A stretch of 64,000 nt of DNA, from the NCBI GenBank assembly GCA_964649825.1, contig CAZYQW010000077.1:86736-150735 (forward strand), given 5' to 3'. Shown piece by piece: positions 30,866 through 41,644 of the stretch (position 1 is its first letter; every line of letters begins with the position of its first letter). The notes under the pieces were generated by a model. That model was not told the DNA's origin, searched no databases, and saw only the letters and a program-made list of their open reading frames with translations. The DNA comes from CAZYQW01 sp964649825 (GTDB lineage: Bacteria > Planctomycetota > B15-G4 > JADJEK01). The position numbers and the translations under genes are program-made.

Positions 30866-33283
30866 TCAGGACGAGACCGACTCCAGGGCGTTGCTCAGCG
30901 ACACGCCGGCCGTCGCCCCCGGGTCGTCGATCGCGCACTGGAAGTAGATCCGAGTGCCGTACGGAACGCCGGTCGGCCATGCGCCCCACGAGAGCACCAG
31001 GCTGCCCGACGCGCCGGTGAACAGCAACAGCGCGCCGATCGGCGGGATCGGGACGACCGTGCCGCCGAAACCGGGCGTCGGATTCGCCGTCGTGGACACG
31101 AGGAGCAACACGGTTGCGTTCGGGGCGGCCGACGCGAGCGTCAGCGCGCCCGACGTTCCCGGCGCCAACGTGCCGCTTCCCGCGAGCAGGGGGATGCCGT
31201 TCGTCCCCGAGAGACCGAAGCCGAGATCGGCCCACCACTCGCCGAGGTCGTACACGTACGCCGCGCCGGCCCCGAGCTTGCTGTCGTCGCTGCCGTCGCC
31301 GTTCACGCCGCTCGTCCCGCCGGCCTCGTTGGTCGCGCCGACGACCGCCCGGCCGTGCCACGCACACACCTCGTCACCGAATCGGTCTCCCGCGCCCGTG
31401 TTCGAGCCCTTGACGTACGCCCGTTGGCTCCACGTCGTCCCCGCCCGCGAGAAGACGTATGCAGCGCCGGCCGCGTACGCGCCATTGTCGTTCTCGGGCC
31501 CGTCGATTCCCGTCGAGCCCCCGTCCTCGAACGGCGCGCCCACGACCGCCGTGTCGCCTTGCACGGAGACGGAGGTGCCGAACGCATCGCCGGCGTCGGT
31601 GTTCGACTCCTTGAGGTACGCCTGCTGGTTCCACTTCGAGCCGTTCCAGGTGAAGACGTAAGCTGCGCCGGCTCCATTGGCGGAGTTGTTCTCCTGATCC
31701 CCGTTCACGCCCACCGCGCTGCTGTCCTCGAATGGCGCGCCGACGAGGATGGTGTGCGAAGCGATCGACACAGACGCCCCAAAATGATCAGAGGGGCCCG
31801 TGTTCGACGCTTTCAGATACGACTGCTGAGACCATGTGGTCCCGTTCCGAACGAACACGTACGCCGCGCCCGAGTTCTCGGCGGACTCGTTGTTCTCGTT
31901 TCCGTTCACGCCGGTCGCCGTGCTGTCCTCGGCGACCGCGCCGACGACGGCGGTCTCGCCCGAGAGCGAGACGGCCACGCCGAAATAATCCCCCGCGTCG
32001 GCGTTCGACGCCTTCAGGTACGCCTGCTGGGTCCACATGGTCCCGTTCCGCGCGAACACGTAGACCGCGCCCGAGTCCTCGGCGGAGTCATTGTTCGGAT
32101 TGCCGTTCACGCCGCTCGCCGCGCTGTCCTCGGCCGCGGCGCCGACCACCAACGTGTCTCCGTCGAGCGAGACGGAATGACCGAACGCGTCGCCGCCTCC
32201 GGTGTTCGACGCCTTCAGGTACGCCTGTTGGGTCCACGTCGCACCGTTCCGCACGAACACGTAGACCGCGCCCGAGCCCGACGCTCCATTGCTGCTCGCG
32301 TTGCCGTTCACGCCGGTCGCCGCGCTGCCTTCGCCCGGCGCGCCGACGGCCAGCGTATCGCCCGACAAGGTCACGCTCGTGCCGAAGAGGTCGGTGGGGT
32401 CGGAGTGCGACGGCTTGAGGTACGCCTGCTGCGCCCACGTGGTGCCGTTCCACGCGAAGACGTAGACCGCGCCGGCGTCATGCGCGCTGTTGTTGCTCCC
32501 GTTGCCGTTCACTCCGGTCGCCGCGCTGTCCTCGCCCGGCGCGCCGACGACCAGCGTGTCGTCCGAGAGGGCGATCGCCGCGCCGAACGTGTCACCGGAA
32601 CCCGTGTTCGACGCCTTGACGTACGCCTGCTCCGCCACCGGATCGATCGTCAGGGGATACCGAGCGTTGCGGTCGTCGATCGAGAGGACGAGTCGGTCTC
32701 CGATCGCATCGAACCGCGCGGGAAGCCGGCCCTCGTCGGCGTCGAACACCGTGAGGCCGGTGTAGTGGACGCGTACGACGCCGGCGTCGTTCACGAAGCG
32801 GACGTCGCGGCCACGTTCACCGGTCTCGGCGCGCAGCCCCCCGCGCACCGCGAGGCGGAAGGTCAGCAGGCCGTGGCCTCCGGCCGGCCGTTCGCGGAGG
32901 GTGAACCCGTGCTCGAGTCCTCGGGCGTCGTTGATAAACCACTCCACGAGCCGGCCATCCCACTCGTAGTCGACGCGCGGACCGTCCGCGCTCGTTCCTG
33001 CGGGTCGACGAGCTGCGGTCTCCGCGTCCGGGAAGCCGTAGCTCTCGAGTTCGAGACCCCACGTCCAGTCCCCCGTCTTCGGCCGGGTCGAGAACCCTCG
33101 GCCGTCGAACCGTGTCACCCACTCCTGCGCCGGATTCACGGCGCGGTACGTCTCGCCTTCCCGGACGACCCAACGACGCACCGCGTCGCTCCCGATGTCG
33201 AGCGGATTCGGGACGTTCCCCGAGGGGGCAGGCGCAAGCAACGAAGCACAGCCGATGGCCCACCATAGCGCCAGCACAGACAT
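30866..33283 (-). CDS. Secreted protein with seven long FG-GAP_2-type repeats
   Basis: 805 residues from ATG 33283, which has AGGAGGAGAGA directly upstream. N-terminal hydrophobic signal MSVLALWWAIGCASLLAPAP, then a ~190-residue beta domain, then seven tandem ~65-residue repeats. Each runs FGxSVxLxGDTLVVGAxxEDSxATGVNGN...GAVYVF, with an NGN/DG loop likely to bind calcium. The final ~120 residues form the recurring C-terminal module (FGGTVVPIPPIGALLLFTG, ending DPGATAGVSLSNALES). The repeats are also similar at DNA level, so the copy number may vary by recombination. Extracellular; role unknown. Confidence 0.88.
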   Translation of the reverse strand: MSVLALWWAIGCASLLAPAPSGNVPNPLDIGSDAVRRWVVREGETYRAVNPAQEWVTRFDGRGFSTRPKTGDWTWGLELESYGFPDAETAARRPAGTSADGPRVDYEWDGRLVEWFINDARGLEHGFTLRERPAGGHGLLTFRLAVRGGLRAETGERGRDVRFVNDAGVVRVHYTGLTVFDADEGRLPARFDAIGDRLVLSIDDRNARYPLTIDPVAEQAYVKASNTGSGDTFGAAIALSDDTLVVGAPGEDSAATGVNGNGSNNSAHDAGAVYVFAWNGTTWAQQAYLKPSHSDPTDLFGTSVTLSGDTLAVGAPGEGSAATGVNGNASSNGASGSGAVYVFVRNGATWTQQAYLKASNTGGGDAFGHSVSLDGDTLVVGAAAEDSAASGVNGNPNNDSAEDSGAVYVFARNGTMWTQQAYLKASNADAGDYFGVAVSLSGETAVVGAVAEDSTATGVNGNENNESAENSGAAYVFVRNGTTWSQQSYLKASNTGPSDHFGASVSIASHTILVGAPFEDSSAVGVNGDQENNSANGAGAAYVFTWNGSKWNQQAYLKESNTDAGDAFGTSVSVQGDTAVVGAPFEDGGSTGIDGPENDNGAYAAGAAYVFSRAGTTWSQRAYVKGSNTGAGDRFGDEVCAWHGRAVVGATNEAGGTSGVNGDGSDDSKLGAGAAYVYDLGEWWADLGFGLSGTNGIPLLAGSGTLAPGTSGALTLASAAPNATVLLLVSTTANPTPGFGGTVVPIPPIGALLLFTGASGSLVLSWGAWPTGVPYGTRIYFQCAIDDPGATAGVSLSNALESVSS

Positions 33284-33818
33284 TCTCTCCTCCTCGGTTC
33301 TGATCGCGACCCAGCCGCGTCCGCGAGGCCGGGCGAACCGGCTCTCGACGACTTCGTCCCGCGACAGCGCGCTCGCCGCGTCGGAAAGTCGACGCCGCGA
33401 GCACGTGACTCGGACGCACCTCGCACCCGACAGCACCCCGCGCTCATCGATCGCGGCATGGGCAGTCTACCGCGGCGCCCGCCGGAAACGTCGACGCGGC
33501 CGAGGCGACCACGAATCACACCGCCCCGACCGCCACGTACGCGTCTCGCGACACCGCGCCCACGCGCCGGTCGACCGAGCCGCCACCGCCGGGGCCGTGG
33601 CGCACGTCGGCATCTCTCGCGCGCGGGCCATGCATATCGTGATCTCGACCCTCCTCCCGGCCAGCCGGGAGGAAGGGAGCCTGGCGATTCTCCCGCGAAA
33701 TGCGAAACCGGGCTCGCGCTCGCGGACGCGAGCAGGGAGCGGCCTGACCGCACGACCGACGACCGACGACCCACGACCCACGACCCACGACCCACGACCC
33801 ACGAAGAGGACCGCCACG
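33284..33818. other. 535-bp gap between divergent secreted-protein genes
   Basis: It separates the FG-GAP_2 gene (reading left) from the gene at 33819 (reading right). Both long frames here are open but compositionally shadow-like. The only clear feature is the heptamer tandem repeat at 33752-33804; no promoter pair could be assigned. Confidence 0.5.
33752..33804. repeat. Heptamer tandem repeat (ACGACCC) directly upstream of a start codon
   Basis: Seven head-to-tail copies of a 7-bp unit (two ACGACCG then five ACGACCC), plus a partial ACGA. It ends 14 bases before the ATG at 33819 and adjoins the Shine-Dalgarno-like AAGAGGA. Such a repeat can change length by slipped-strand mispairing and would alter spacing or structure of the leader. 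Confidence 0.85.
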
Positions 33819-36716
33819 ATGCTGCTCTCGATCCGGACCACCGTGCTGTCGTTCGCCCTGCTCGCGGCGAACGCATTCGCCCACGACAGCGAGTGGCCCC
33901 CCGCGCCCGACCCCCACGACGCCACGACGAACCCGACGCCCAGCTCGCCGCTCTACATGGACGAGATCGCCATCCCGATCCCGCAGGAGTTCCGCCCGTG
34001 GCTCCTCCACTGGCACAACTCGAACGGCTTCGCCGGCTCGTTCGCGTTCGGCGACATCGAAGGGAAGGACGACGGCGACCTCGACGTCGTGCTCTACCTC
34101 ACGAACGAGGCGTTGCTGGCGATGCGCGTCGACATCGACTGGAGCACCAAGACGGCGACGACCACGCCCCTCTGGTTCTGGCTCGCGCCGTACGCGCAGG
34201 CCCCGGCGCCGGGCGGGCTCGGAGGCGTCGCGCCCGGCACGCACGGCGGCGCGGAGCAGCGCAACGTCGTGATCTGGGACCTGAACGGCGACGGCACGAA
34301 CGAAGTCGCGGTGATCGCCACGGAGTTCGGGACGAACCCGCCGTGGGACCCGCCGAAGTGGCACCCCTCGATCTTCGTGCTGCGCACCGACCCGAACGCG
34401 TCCGGCCCGAGCCCGTACGCGTCGGTCCCCGAGCCGCTCGTGGTCGACAGCACGGGGTACGCGGCCGATCCGTTCAGCGTCGCGCGGCGCCTCGGCATCT
34501 GCCGCGTGCGCGACACGGCATTCCCGCGCGACCTCTGCACCCACGAGCACAACGGGAACAAGCTCGGGATCTGGATGCTCGACGACACGGACCAGCTCGT
34601 GCTCCGGCACCAGTTCGACCTGTTCAACGGCAAGACGCCCGGCGCGACCGGCTCGACGCACGAGTCGAACTACTTCGACGTCGACAACGACGGCTACCAC
34701 GAGTTCCTCTTCGACGGGCTGGTCGACTTCGTTGACGCGTCGGGACCGACGAACCCCGTGAACCCGCTCTACGGCGTGCAGCTCTGGAGCACCGGCATCG
34801 CACAGAACGACATCGACAACATGCAGGCGTGGGACTGGGACCCGAACCGGCCGGGGCTCGAGGTGCTCGCCGTGCCGGAGGTGACGAAGGACACGTTCTA
34901 CGACGCCCTCACCGGCGCGCTGATCTCCGTCAACGCCGACGGTCCGTCCCTCCACGGCCAGGTCATCTATCCCGGCAACTGGACGAGCACGCGCGACGGG
35001 TTCGAGGCGATCATCACGCCGAAGGACTACTCCGGGACGGTGAAGCCGCCCGGTGAGGTGAACGGCTCCGGCGGCTACGCGATCTCGTCGACGCAGGAGG
35101 AGCTCGCGGTCGACGGCGTGCTGTTCGGAATCCAGGACGGCACGAAGCCACCCCGGACGTCGTGCGGGCCGGCGTGGGACGTATGGCAGATCGACTGGGA
35201 CGGGGACCGCACGCAGGACGAGATCCTGAGCGTCCCGTGGAACACGATGATCGTCTGGCGCATGGGCGAGAAAGGCGACTGGCTGCCGGGTCCGCCGCCG
35301 CTCGGCATGCCGGCGATGGCCGAGGTGACGGCCGGTCCGCCGGCGCCGCCCCCGATCCAGGGCACGTGGTGGGTCTTCTACTACCAGGGGCAAGACGGGT
35401 CCAAGGCGACGCAGTGGGGCTGGAACAACGGTGGCGTGGGTCGATACACGCACTACTACGAGAAGCTCGGCGAGGTCTGGCCGCACAGCAACGTCCCGAA
35501 CGGCAAGGCGTGGGACATCGCCGGCGACCACCGGGAGGAGGTGATCGGCTACAGCACGGCGGGCCTCTACGCGTACGCGAACCCCGACCCGCTGGCCGGC
35601 CCGGTCCGGCCCTCGCCGCGGCTCTCGCGCGCGTACCTCGCGGTCAAGATGGACATGCTCCCGCAGCCGCTCGACTATCAGGCGCTCCCCGACCTCGAGC
35701 GGATCTCCATCGAGCCACGCGTCTCCGGGATGCCGACCGGCGCCTCGACGCAGCTCTCCGCGATCGCGCACTTCGGCGACGGCACCACGGCCGACGTCAC
35801 GAAGCTCGCCGCTTGGTCGGACGACGGGCTCGGCATCCTCGACCTGCAGCCGGACGGGCGGATCGACTCGACCGCCGGAGTGGCGGGCAGCGCGCGCGTG
35901 GTCGCCGCGTTCGACGTCGGCGGGACGTCGTACACGAGCGAGCCCGCGTGGGTGCTCGCCACCGACTCGGAGAAGTCGGTCGTCCTCCTCGCGGGTTACG
36001 AGGAGACGCACCTCGTCGCCGGCGACGCCACGCGGCCGCTCCACTGCGAGGCCGTCGTCGCGCAGCGCGACAACCTGCCGTCGCTCGTCGCGCTGACGAA
36101 CGCGGACGGGACGTTCTGGACGCCGAACGGCTCCGTGATCCTGATGCGCGACAACGGCAGCCCGGCGATCGGCGACGAGGAGGCCGGGGACGGCATCTAC
36201 AGCGCGCTCCTCTCGCCGCCGCCGCAGCCCGGCCAGGGCGTAAGCGCGGGCGACAACCTGAAGGGGATCCTCGCGGTCCCGAACGAGGTACCGCTCGACC
36301 TGGCGAAGCTGTCCGACCCGTGGCCGTACTTCTCCGTCGGCGGGCCGCCGGCGTTCATCGACATCACGAGCCAGTACGACACCGACGCTCAGCTCGAGGA
36401 CTACATGCCGAAGGTCCGCCGGTGCGGCTTCCGCGGCGTCGACCTCGGCGACCAGCACGTCTTCCTCGAAGCCGAGGTGATCCCCCCGACCATCGACCTC
36501 GGCTTCGCCATCGGCGTCGCCGCCTGGTTCCCGTGGGACCCGGGCGTGCCGTACCTCTTCACGAACCAGGGCGACGGCATCCACGTGCTGAACCACACGA
36601 TCGGCGCTCCCCCCGCGCCGACCGGCACGCACGTGGTCGACGTCCAGGCGTTCATCATCTACCCGGGCGGCCTCGTCTACGTGAGCGACGCCTGGCCGCG
36701 AATTCGGATCCACTGA
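33819..36716 (+). CDS. Large secreted protein with VCBS-like repeats, function unknown
   Basis: 965 residues. Signal peptide MLLSIRTTVLSFALLAANAFA, then an N-terminal half with FG-GAP/VCBS-like calcium loops (FGDIEGKDDGDLDVVLYL, WDLNGDGTNEVAVIA, FDVDNDGYHEFLF, QIDWDGDRTQDEIL) and a segment KAWDIAGDHREEVIGYSTAGLYAYANPDP. The arrangement recalls large propeller domains of rhamnogalacturonan lyases, but no lyase active site could be confirmed. A bacterial Ig-like region follows (RISIEPRVSGMPTGASTQLSAIAHFGDGT...DVTKLA, about residues 630-720), then a C-terminal beta domain. Probably an exported polysaccharide-related or adhesive protein. Confidence 0.75.
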   Translation: MLLSIRTTVLSFALLAANAFAHDSEWPPAPDPHDATTNPTPSSPLYMDEIAIPIPQEFRPWLLHWHNSNGFAGSFAFGDIEGKDDGDLDVVLYLTNEALLAMRVDIDWSTKTATTTPLWFWLAPYAQAPAPGGLGGVAPGTHGGAEQRNVVIWDLNGDGTNEVAVIATEFGTNPPWDPPKWHPSIFVLRTDPNASGPSPYASVPEPLVVDSTGYAADPFSVARRLGICRVRDTAFPRDLCTHEHNGNKLGIWMLDDTDQLVLRHQFDLFNGKTPGATGSTHESNYFDVDNDGYHEFLFDGLVDFVDASGPTNPVNPLYGVQLWSTGIAQNDIDNMQAWDWDPNRPGLEVLAVPEVTKDTFYDALTGALISVNADGPSLHGQVIYPGNWTSTRDGFEAIITPKDYSGTVKPPGEVNGSGGYAISSTQEELAVDGVLFGIQDGTKPPRTSCGPAWDVWQIDWDGDRTQDEILSVPWNTMIVWRMGEKGDWLPGPPPLGMPAMAEVTAGPPAPPPIQGTWWVFYYQGQDGSKATQWGWNNGGVGRYTHYYEKLGEVWPHSNVPNGKAWDIAGDHREEVIGYSTAGLYAYANPDPLAGPVRPSPRLSRAYLAVKMDMLPQPLDYQALPDLERISIEPRVSGMPTGASTQLSAIAHFGDGTTADVTKLAAWSDDGLGILDLQPDGRIDSTAGVAGSARVVAAFDVGGTSYTSEPAWVLATDSEKSVVLLAGYEETHLVAGDATRPLHCEAVVAQRDNLPSLVALTNADGTFWTPNGSVILMRDNGSPAIGDEEAGDGIYSALLSPPPQPGQGVSAGDNLKGILAVPNEVPLDLAKLSDPWPYFSVGGPPAFIDITSQYDTDAQLEDYMPKVRRCGFRGVDLGDQHVFLEAEVIPPTIDLGFAIGVAAWFPWDPGVPYLFTNQGDGIHVLNHTIGAPPAPTGTHVVDVQAFIIYPGGLVYVSDAWPRIRIH

Positions 36717-36733
36717 GCCTCTCCGCCGGCGGC

Positions 36734-39700
36734 TCACCCGCCGGCGGCTCGATCGTTCCGTAGGATCCTGTCGCGGACGAGCCGTACCGAATCGATCTGG
36801 AAGCGGGTGTACGCGCCGAGCAAGCGCAGGATCCGACGCTTCGTTCGCTCGTCGCCGGAGCCGGGCCTCCAGATCGTCTCCGCGAGCCGCACCACTCGCG
36901 ACGACGTGGCTCCCGCCCGCTCCGGGTCGAGCCGGTCGCGATCCTCGCGCAGGATCGCCAGCTCGGACAGCTCGAGCGCCCGTTCCGGATCCGATGAGAG
37001 CACCTCGTCGGCGAGCCAGATGAGGTTACGGACCACGCGCGGCCCGAAGTCAGGCGGGGAGTCCGCCAGCGACGTCCACACGGCGCCCGGGATCCGGCCA
37101 GACGCGCCGTCGGTTCGAATCACGCGGATCAGCCCGACGATCAACTCCGACAGCGCACCATCCGAGAGGGCGTGTTCGAGCGTCTCCGATCTCGATCCAC
37201 CGTACACGTCGCGGACGAACTCGATGAAGACGGCTCCCGCGCGCGCGACGTCGAGCGCGCCCGGGTGCCCAACCGCGTCCTCGAGCATCGTGCTCACGCC
37301 TCGCGCCAGCGCTTGGCAGACGGTGGGATCATGGAGCTGTCGGCGCAGCTCGGCCAGGAGCCGTCCGGTCTCCTCGAGGCCGGAGTACGCCACCAGCCGC
37401 GGCACGATCTCCGCGACGACCGATTGCGGCCGACCGAGCGACCCGACGGCCGTCCAGTGCGAGCGCCGCCGCCAGACGTTGCGCAGGATCTCGGTCGCAT
37501 GGACGGGATCGGCGAACAAGGTCGGCTCCATCGCCCACAAGAGCCACACGACGATCGCGCTGCCGGCATGTCCCCCTTCCGACGACGCGATTCCCGCGGC
37601 GATTCTCCACATCGTGGAGGCATGCCGCTCTCGCAGAGCGGGCACCGCGCGGGCGACCTCGACACGCACATGGGGCGACGGGTCGCTCGCGAGAGCCTCG
37701 ATCCGCTCGAGTTCCGCTCCCGTGAGTTCCCGAACCCTCGCGATCGCGAGAAGCCCTCGAGCGCACCGGGCGCGAGTCCCAGTGCTCAGAGTCTCGAGAT
37801 GGTCCCCGGGGGCAACGTCGCGCGGAGAATGATCGATCCGAGAGGCGGCGTGCTCCAACAGGAATCTGCGCACCCACTCCGCGACGTCGAGCTCGAGTGT
37901 GCCGAAGCTGGCCAACTTCTCCGCCGCGGCGGCGAGCTCTCGCTCGAGCTTCGCGCGCAGCTTGGCGTCGTTCGTGTCGTCCATGCTCGACCACGCGTTC
38001 TCGAGCGCGCAGACGTTCTCGAAGTCGATCGTTCCCCCGTCGATTCGCGGCAGATCCGCGATCAACCGGAGCCGACCGCCGAGCGTCGCGCGGTAGGCGT
38101 CCGTCGATCGATCGAGTTCCTCGGCATCGTCCATCTGGCGGAGGTAGACCTCGTCGGACGGCGGCGGTCCGGCCCCTCCGGTGACTTCGAAGCTGGGCCT
38201 CACGCGCCCGCGGCTCGACGCGGCGTTCTCGCCGATCTGCCGGCATTCCTCGTCGCTCGCGACGCGGAGATGGACGACGACGCTCGGCAGACGTTCCGCG
38301 AGGGCTCTCGCGACATCGCTCGCCCAAGCACGGCTCGACTCGACCTCCGCGGCAGCCAGCAAGGCGCGCCCGACCGTTTCCCGCGACGACGGCGGCTCCG
38401 TCTCTTTCAGCCCGGTCACGAGCGGTCGCGCGAACCGATCGAGCGCGCGGCGCGTCTCTTCGTCTGCCGGGCCCATCGCCGCGACTGCGCCGGCGAAGAG
38501 AGCCGCTCGCACCTGCGAGCGGGTGTTCATCGGCTCGATCGAACCCGCGCCCGCGGCCAAGGCCGTCATCGCCGGCGCGTGCCGCCCCACGGCCTCCAGC
38601 CAGCGACACAGATCACGGTCGAGAACCTCCGCTTCCCAGCGCTCCTCGCCGGGCTCGACCCCGAGCTCTTTGGAGGCCCGCCGCACCGCTTCGTCGTGAG
38701 ACGCGTCCTCGCGCCGTCCCTCGCTCTCGAACACCCGGATGACGGCGCACGCCATCGCGCCGGCGGCTCGCTCCAGCAGATGCTCGAGTTGGCGGTCCGC
38801 CGACCAGAACACTCCGTCCCGCGAGCTCGTCTCCGCGTGCGCTTCGACGCATCGCTCCCAGAGCTCGGCCGCCGTCTCCGGCTGGAGCTCGGCCACGAGG
38901 GTGAGGTCGTCGAGGACACGGTGGGCGAGCGAGGGATCTCCAACGTCGAGGACGTTCAGGCGAGCGCGAAGCGACTCGCCGTCGTCTCCCGCGGTGCGCA
39001 CGAACGCATGGAACAGCCGCCCGAGCCGGCGCGACCTCTCGGCGCTCTCGAGCTCACGACGGCTCGCCAGCCGATCGAAGAGTCGAAGCACCGGACCGAC
39101 CAGCGCCGTCCGGTCGGCAGGGTCGGCGGTCTCGACGGATCGATGCGCGAGCTCGACGATCTCCGCGTACGGTCCGTCGACGCCTAGCGATATCGCGGCG
39201 TCGATCAGTGCCGCGTCGAGCTCGACGTCTCGTCGCGCCTCGTCCTCCAGGAGCATCACGCGGCGCCGGACCATCCAGGCGCGGCACTCGCGACGGCGCG
39301 ACGGATCATCGATCTCGTTCGTCCACCCGAACACGCTGCGCACGCGATCCCGATCGACCAGGAGCATCAGCGCGTCGGTCGCCTCGGCCGCGAGGTTGGC
39401 GGGCAACGACGCGACCAGTTCGACCCACGTCTCGCGAGCCCGACTCCAGTCTCGTTCGCGCTTCGCGTGCCACCACTCGATCCCGACCCAATGTCGCAGC
39501 ACGATCACCTTCGCCGCCTCGTCGAGCGTCGACCGGAGCCACTCGAGTCCGTTGGATTCGTCGATGCCGTCGCGGAACGCGAGCGCGAGCGCGAAGTCAC
39601 GGAAGATGCGGGACGAGAAGAAAAGATCACGCGCGTTCGCGAGGATCCCGAGCGACTTGGCGCGCTCGCCGCACCTTCCGATCTCGACGTCGACCGCGAG

Positions 39701-41097
39701 GGGTCGGATCCGATCGACTCCGTCGGCGGCCATCCGATGCGCGAGCCTCAGCAGCGCCCGCTCCAGATGGACCTCGCGGCCGGCAGCGTCGTGTTCGACG
39801 ACCCTCGCCCAGTACTCGCCGAGGAACTCCGTCGGCCCGGCGACCGCATCGAGAGAGCGCCATACCGCGGCCCCCTCCTTCCGAAGCATCAGGACGAGCA
39901 AGCGCAGCCGGAACGGGTTGCGCACGAGGTCTCGGTCGCGCGGATGATCCGCGAGCGGGTCGAGGAGTCCGTTCATACGAGCACGGACGCACTCGAGCTC
40001 CTCGTCCGTGAGCTCCGGCACCTCGAGGAGCGTCCACTCGGGGCCCAATGGGGACCGCAATCGCTCGGCATCGGACGGTCGCGCCACGACGACCAGGCGC
40101 GGCGACTCGACGGGTGCCACGGCGTCGATGAAGTCCCGAGCGCGACGTTGTGCGTTTGGATCCCAGAGCTCGTCGAGCCCGTCGACCACGAAGACCCGGC
40201 CTCCACGCCGCCCGAAGCGAAGCACGCGGTCCGCGAGTCGATTCACGGCCTGCTGATCGTCGAAGAAGGCGGCCGGCATTCGCCGCGCCGAACCGGGCTC
40301 CCTCTCGTTGTGCTTCCTGACCCAGCCGTCGACGAACGTGGACTTCCCGGCGCCCGCGGCGCCCGTCACGAGGACCGGGCCCGGCGACGCGACGAGATCG
40401 TCGAGCCGCGACTCCAACGCCGATCGGTCGACCCACCATCCCTCGCGCGCCGTCCCGAGCGGATCGTCAGGAGGAAGTTGGATCGCGGGCGCGACGCCTT
40501 CGTTCTGCAGACGAACGAGCACATCACGAACTCGGATCGGCGACGTTTCGGCTCCCTTACCGACCCTCGCGAACGCGCTGAGCACTCGCAGCACCTCGTC
40601 GATCTCACAGGGAGCGAGGACCAGGGGAGGCGCCGCGAGCAACCCGCGTACGCCGCCGTCACCCTCGAATGGGACGAACTCCAGACGATCCAAGAAGGCA
40701 TCTCGGTCCGCCTCCGTCCCCTCGGACCATTCACGACGGATCTCGTGTCGAAGGTCTCGTTCCGTGTGCTCGCCGACGATGTTCGACACGAACACGTAGC
40801 GATCGCCGTCTTTCTCGTCCCCTGTGCCGCGTCGCTCGAGAAAAGCGAGCCCCAGGTCCCGCACGTCGTTCCTCGACTTGCTCGGGTCCGAGGTTCTTCG
40901 CCACGCGACCTGGTGCAGCTCCTTCGCGCCGGACCGGCGTTCGACGACGACGTCCACGTCCTGGAGCCGTGGCCGAGCCGAGGCGTCGGCACCTCGAGCC
41001 GGATCGAATCGATGTCGCACGTTCCCTCGCACTCGTCGATGATCGCCCCGGCGAGCAGGCGGATCGCCACCGCTGCCTGGAACTCGAACCCCTTCAT
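36734..41097 (-). CDS. NACHT-type STAND NTPase with nuclease-like N-terminus (apparent frameshift)
   Basis: Starting at MKGFEFQAAVAIRLL (41097), this is a DUF4297/Cap4-like N-terminus. Between ~40990 and 40960 the reading frame must shift by one base to continue as LQDVDVVVERRSGAKELHQ. The NACHT core follows: Walker A VTGAAGAGKST, Walker B VFVVDGLDEL and a VARPSD sensor. About 850 residues of helical, HEAT/ARM-like repeats make the C-terminus. Such STAND proteins sense phage products and then activate an N-terminal effector. In the QxK position of the nuclease-like motif an Ala is seen (HQVAW), so cleavage activity may be lost. The gene follows the nucleotidyltransferase with a 14-base gap, in one transcript. 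Confidence 0.75.
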
Positions 41098-41111
41098 GGC
41101 CGGCACGCCGC

Positions 41112-41644
41112 TCACGGTTCGACTCCGCACGCGGTCAGGAACCGACGAAGGACATCGATCGCCTCTCGCTCGGGCACGGGCCGGGGAAGCGCCCGGACGG
41201 CCTCCCTCGCGAGCGTCGAGCGTGGCGCCAGGAGTCTCCCTGCGGCACGAACTCGCCAGGAAACCACTTGCGGAGCTGGGGCTCCCGACGTCCTCCTCCC
41301 CTGAGCTCCACGATCACCTCGATCTCGGGAAGGGATTCGACGTCGTCGACGGGTGAGAGCACCGTGAACGGCGTCGCTTCGTACGACGTCCCTTCGTACC
41401 GGAGCTCGTAACGACTCGGCCCGAGTCGTGCGGGAAGCGAATCGGCCCACTCCCGATGTCGCTTTCGATTGCCGGGGGTCGTGGAAAGAGCGAAGTCGAT
41501 GTCCCGCGTCGCGACCGGAGGGGAGAGGAAGACGTCGCGGCTCGCGTAGAGCGAGGGAACCCAGGCGCCGACGAGCAGGGCATCATCGGGCAACGGCGAG
41601 ACGCGGCGAAGCACGTCGATGACGATGCGGAGTTCGACCGCCAT
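41112..41644 (-). pseudogene. AbiEii-like nucleotidyltransferase, frameshifted and short
   Basis: Begins MAVELRIVIDVLRR with an ATG that shares a base with the stop of the upstream gene (TGATG). Nucleotidyltransferase signatures: DDALLVGAWVPSLYA and TRDIDFAL. In frame one it reads to a stop at 41135; but the plausible C-terminus (LAREAVRALP...EREAIDVLRRFLTACGVEP) is in a frame one base away, ending at 41112. The shift lies about 41300-41230. The joined product is ~177 residues, shorter than usual AbiEii/MNT enzymes (230-300), so an internal deletion is also possible. These enzymes transfer NMP groups to tRNA or proteins and act as toxins. Confidence 0.6.

Noticed and set aside
33752..33804. 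Heptamer repeat considered as a CRISPR array
   Set aside because: The unit is 7 bp without spacers, so it is a simple tandem repeat.
33516..36737. 1073-codon minus-strand frame opposite the large secreted protein
   Set aside because: Composition is dominated by Arg, Val, Asp and His with no recognisable motif. The plus-strand gene has a signal peptide and calcium loops.
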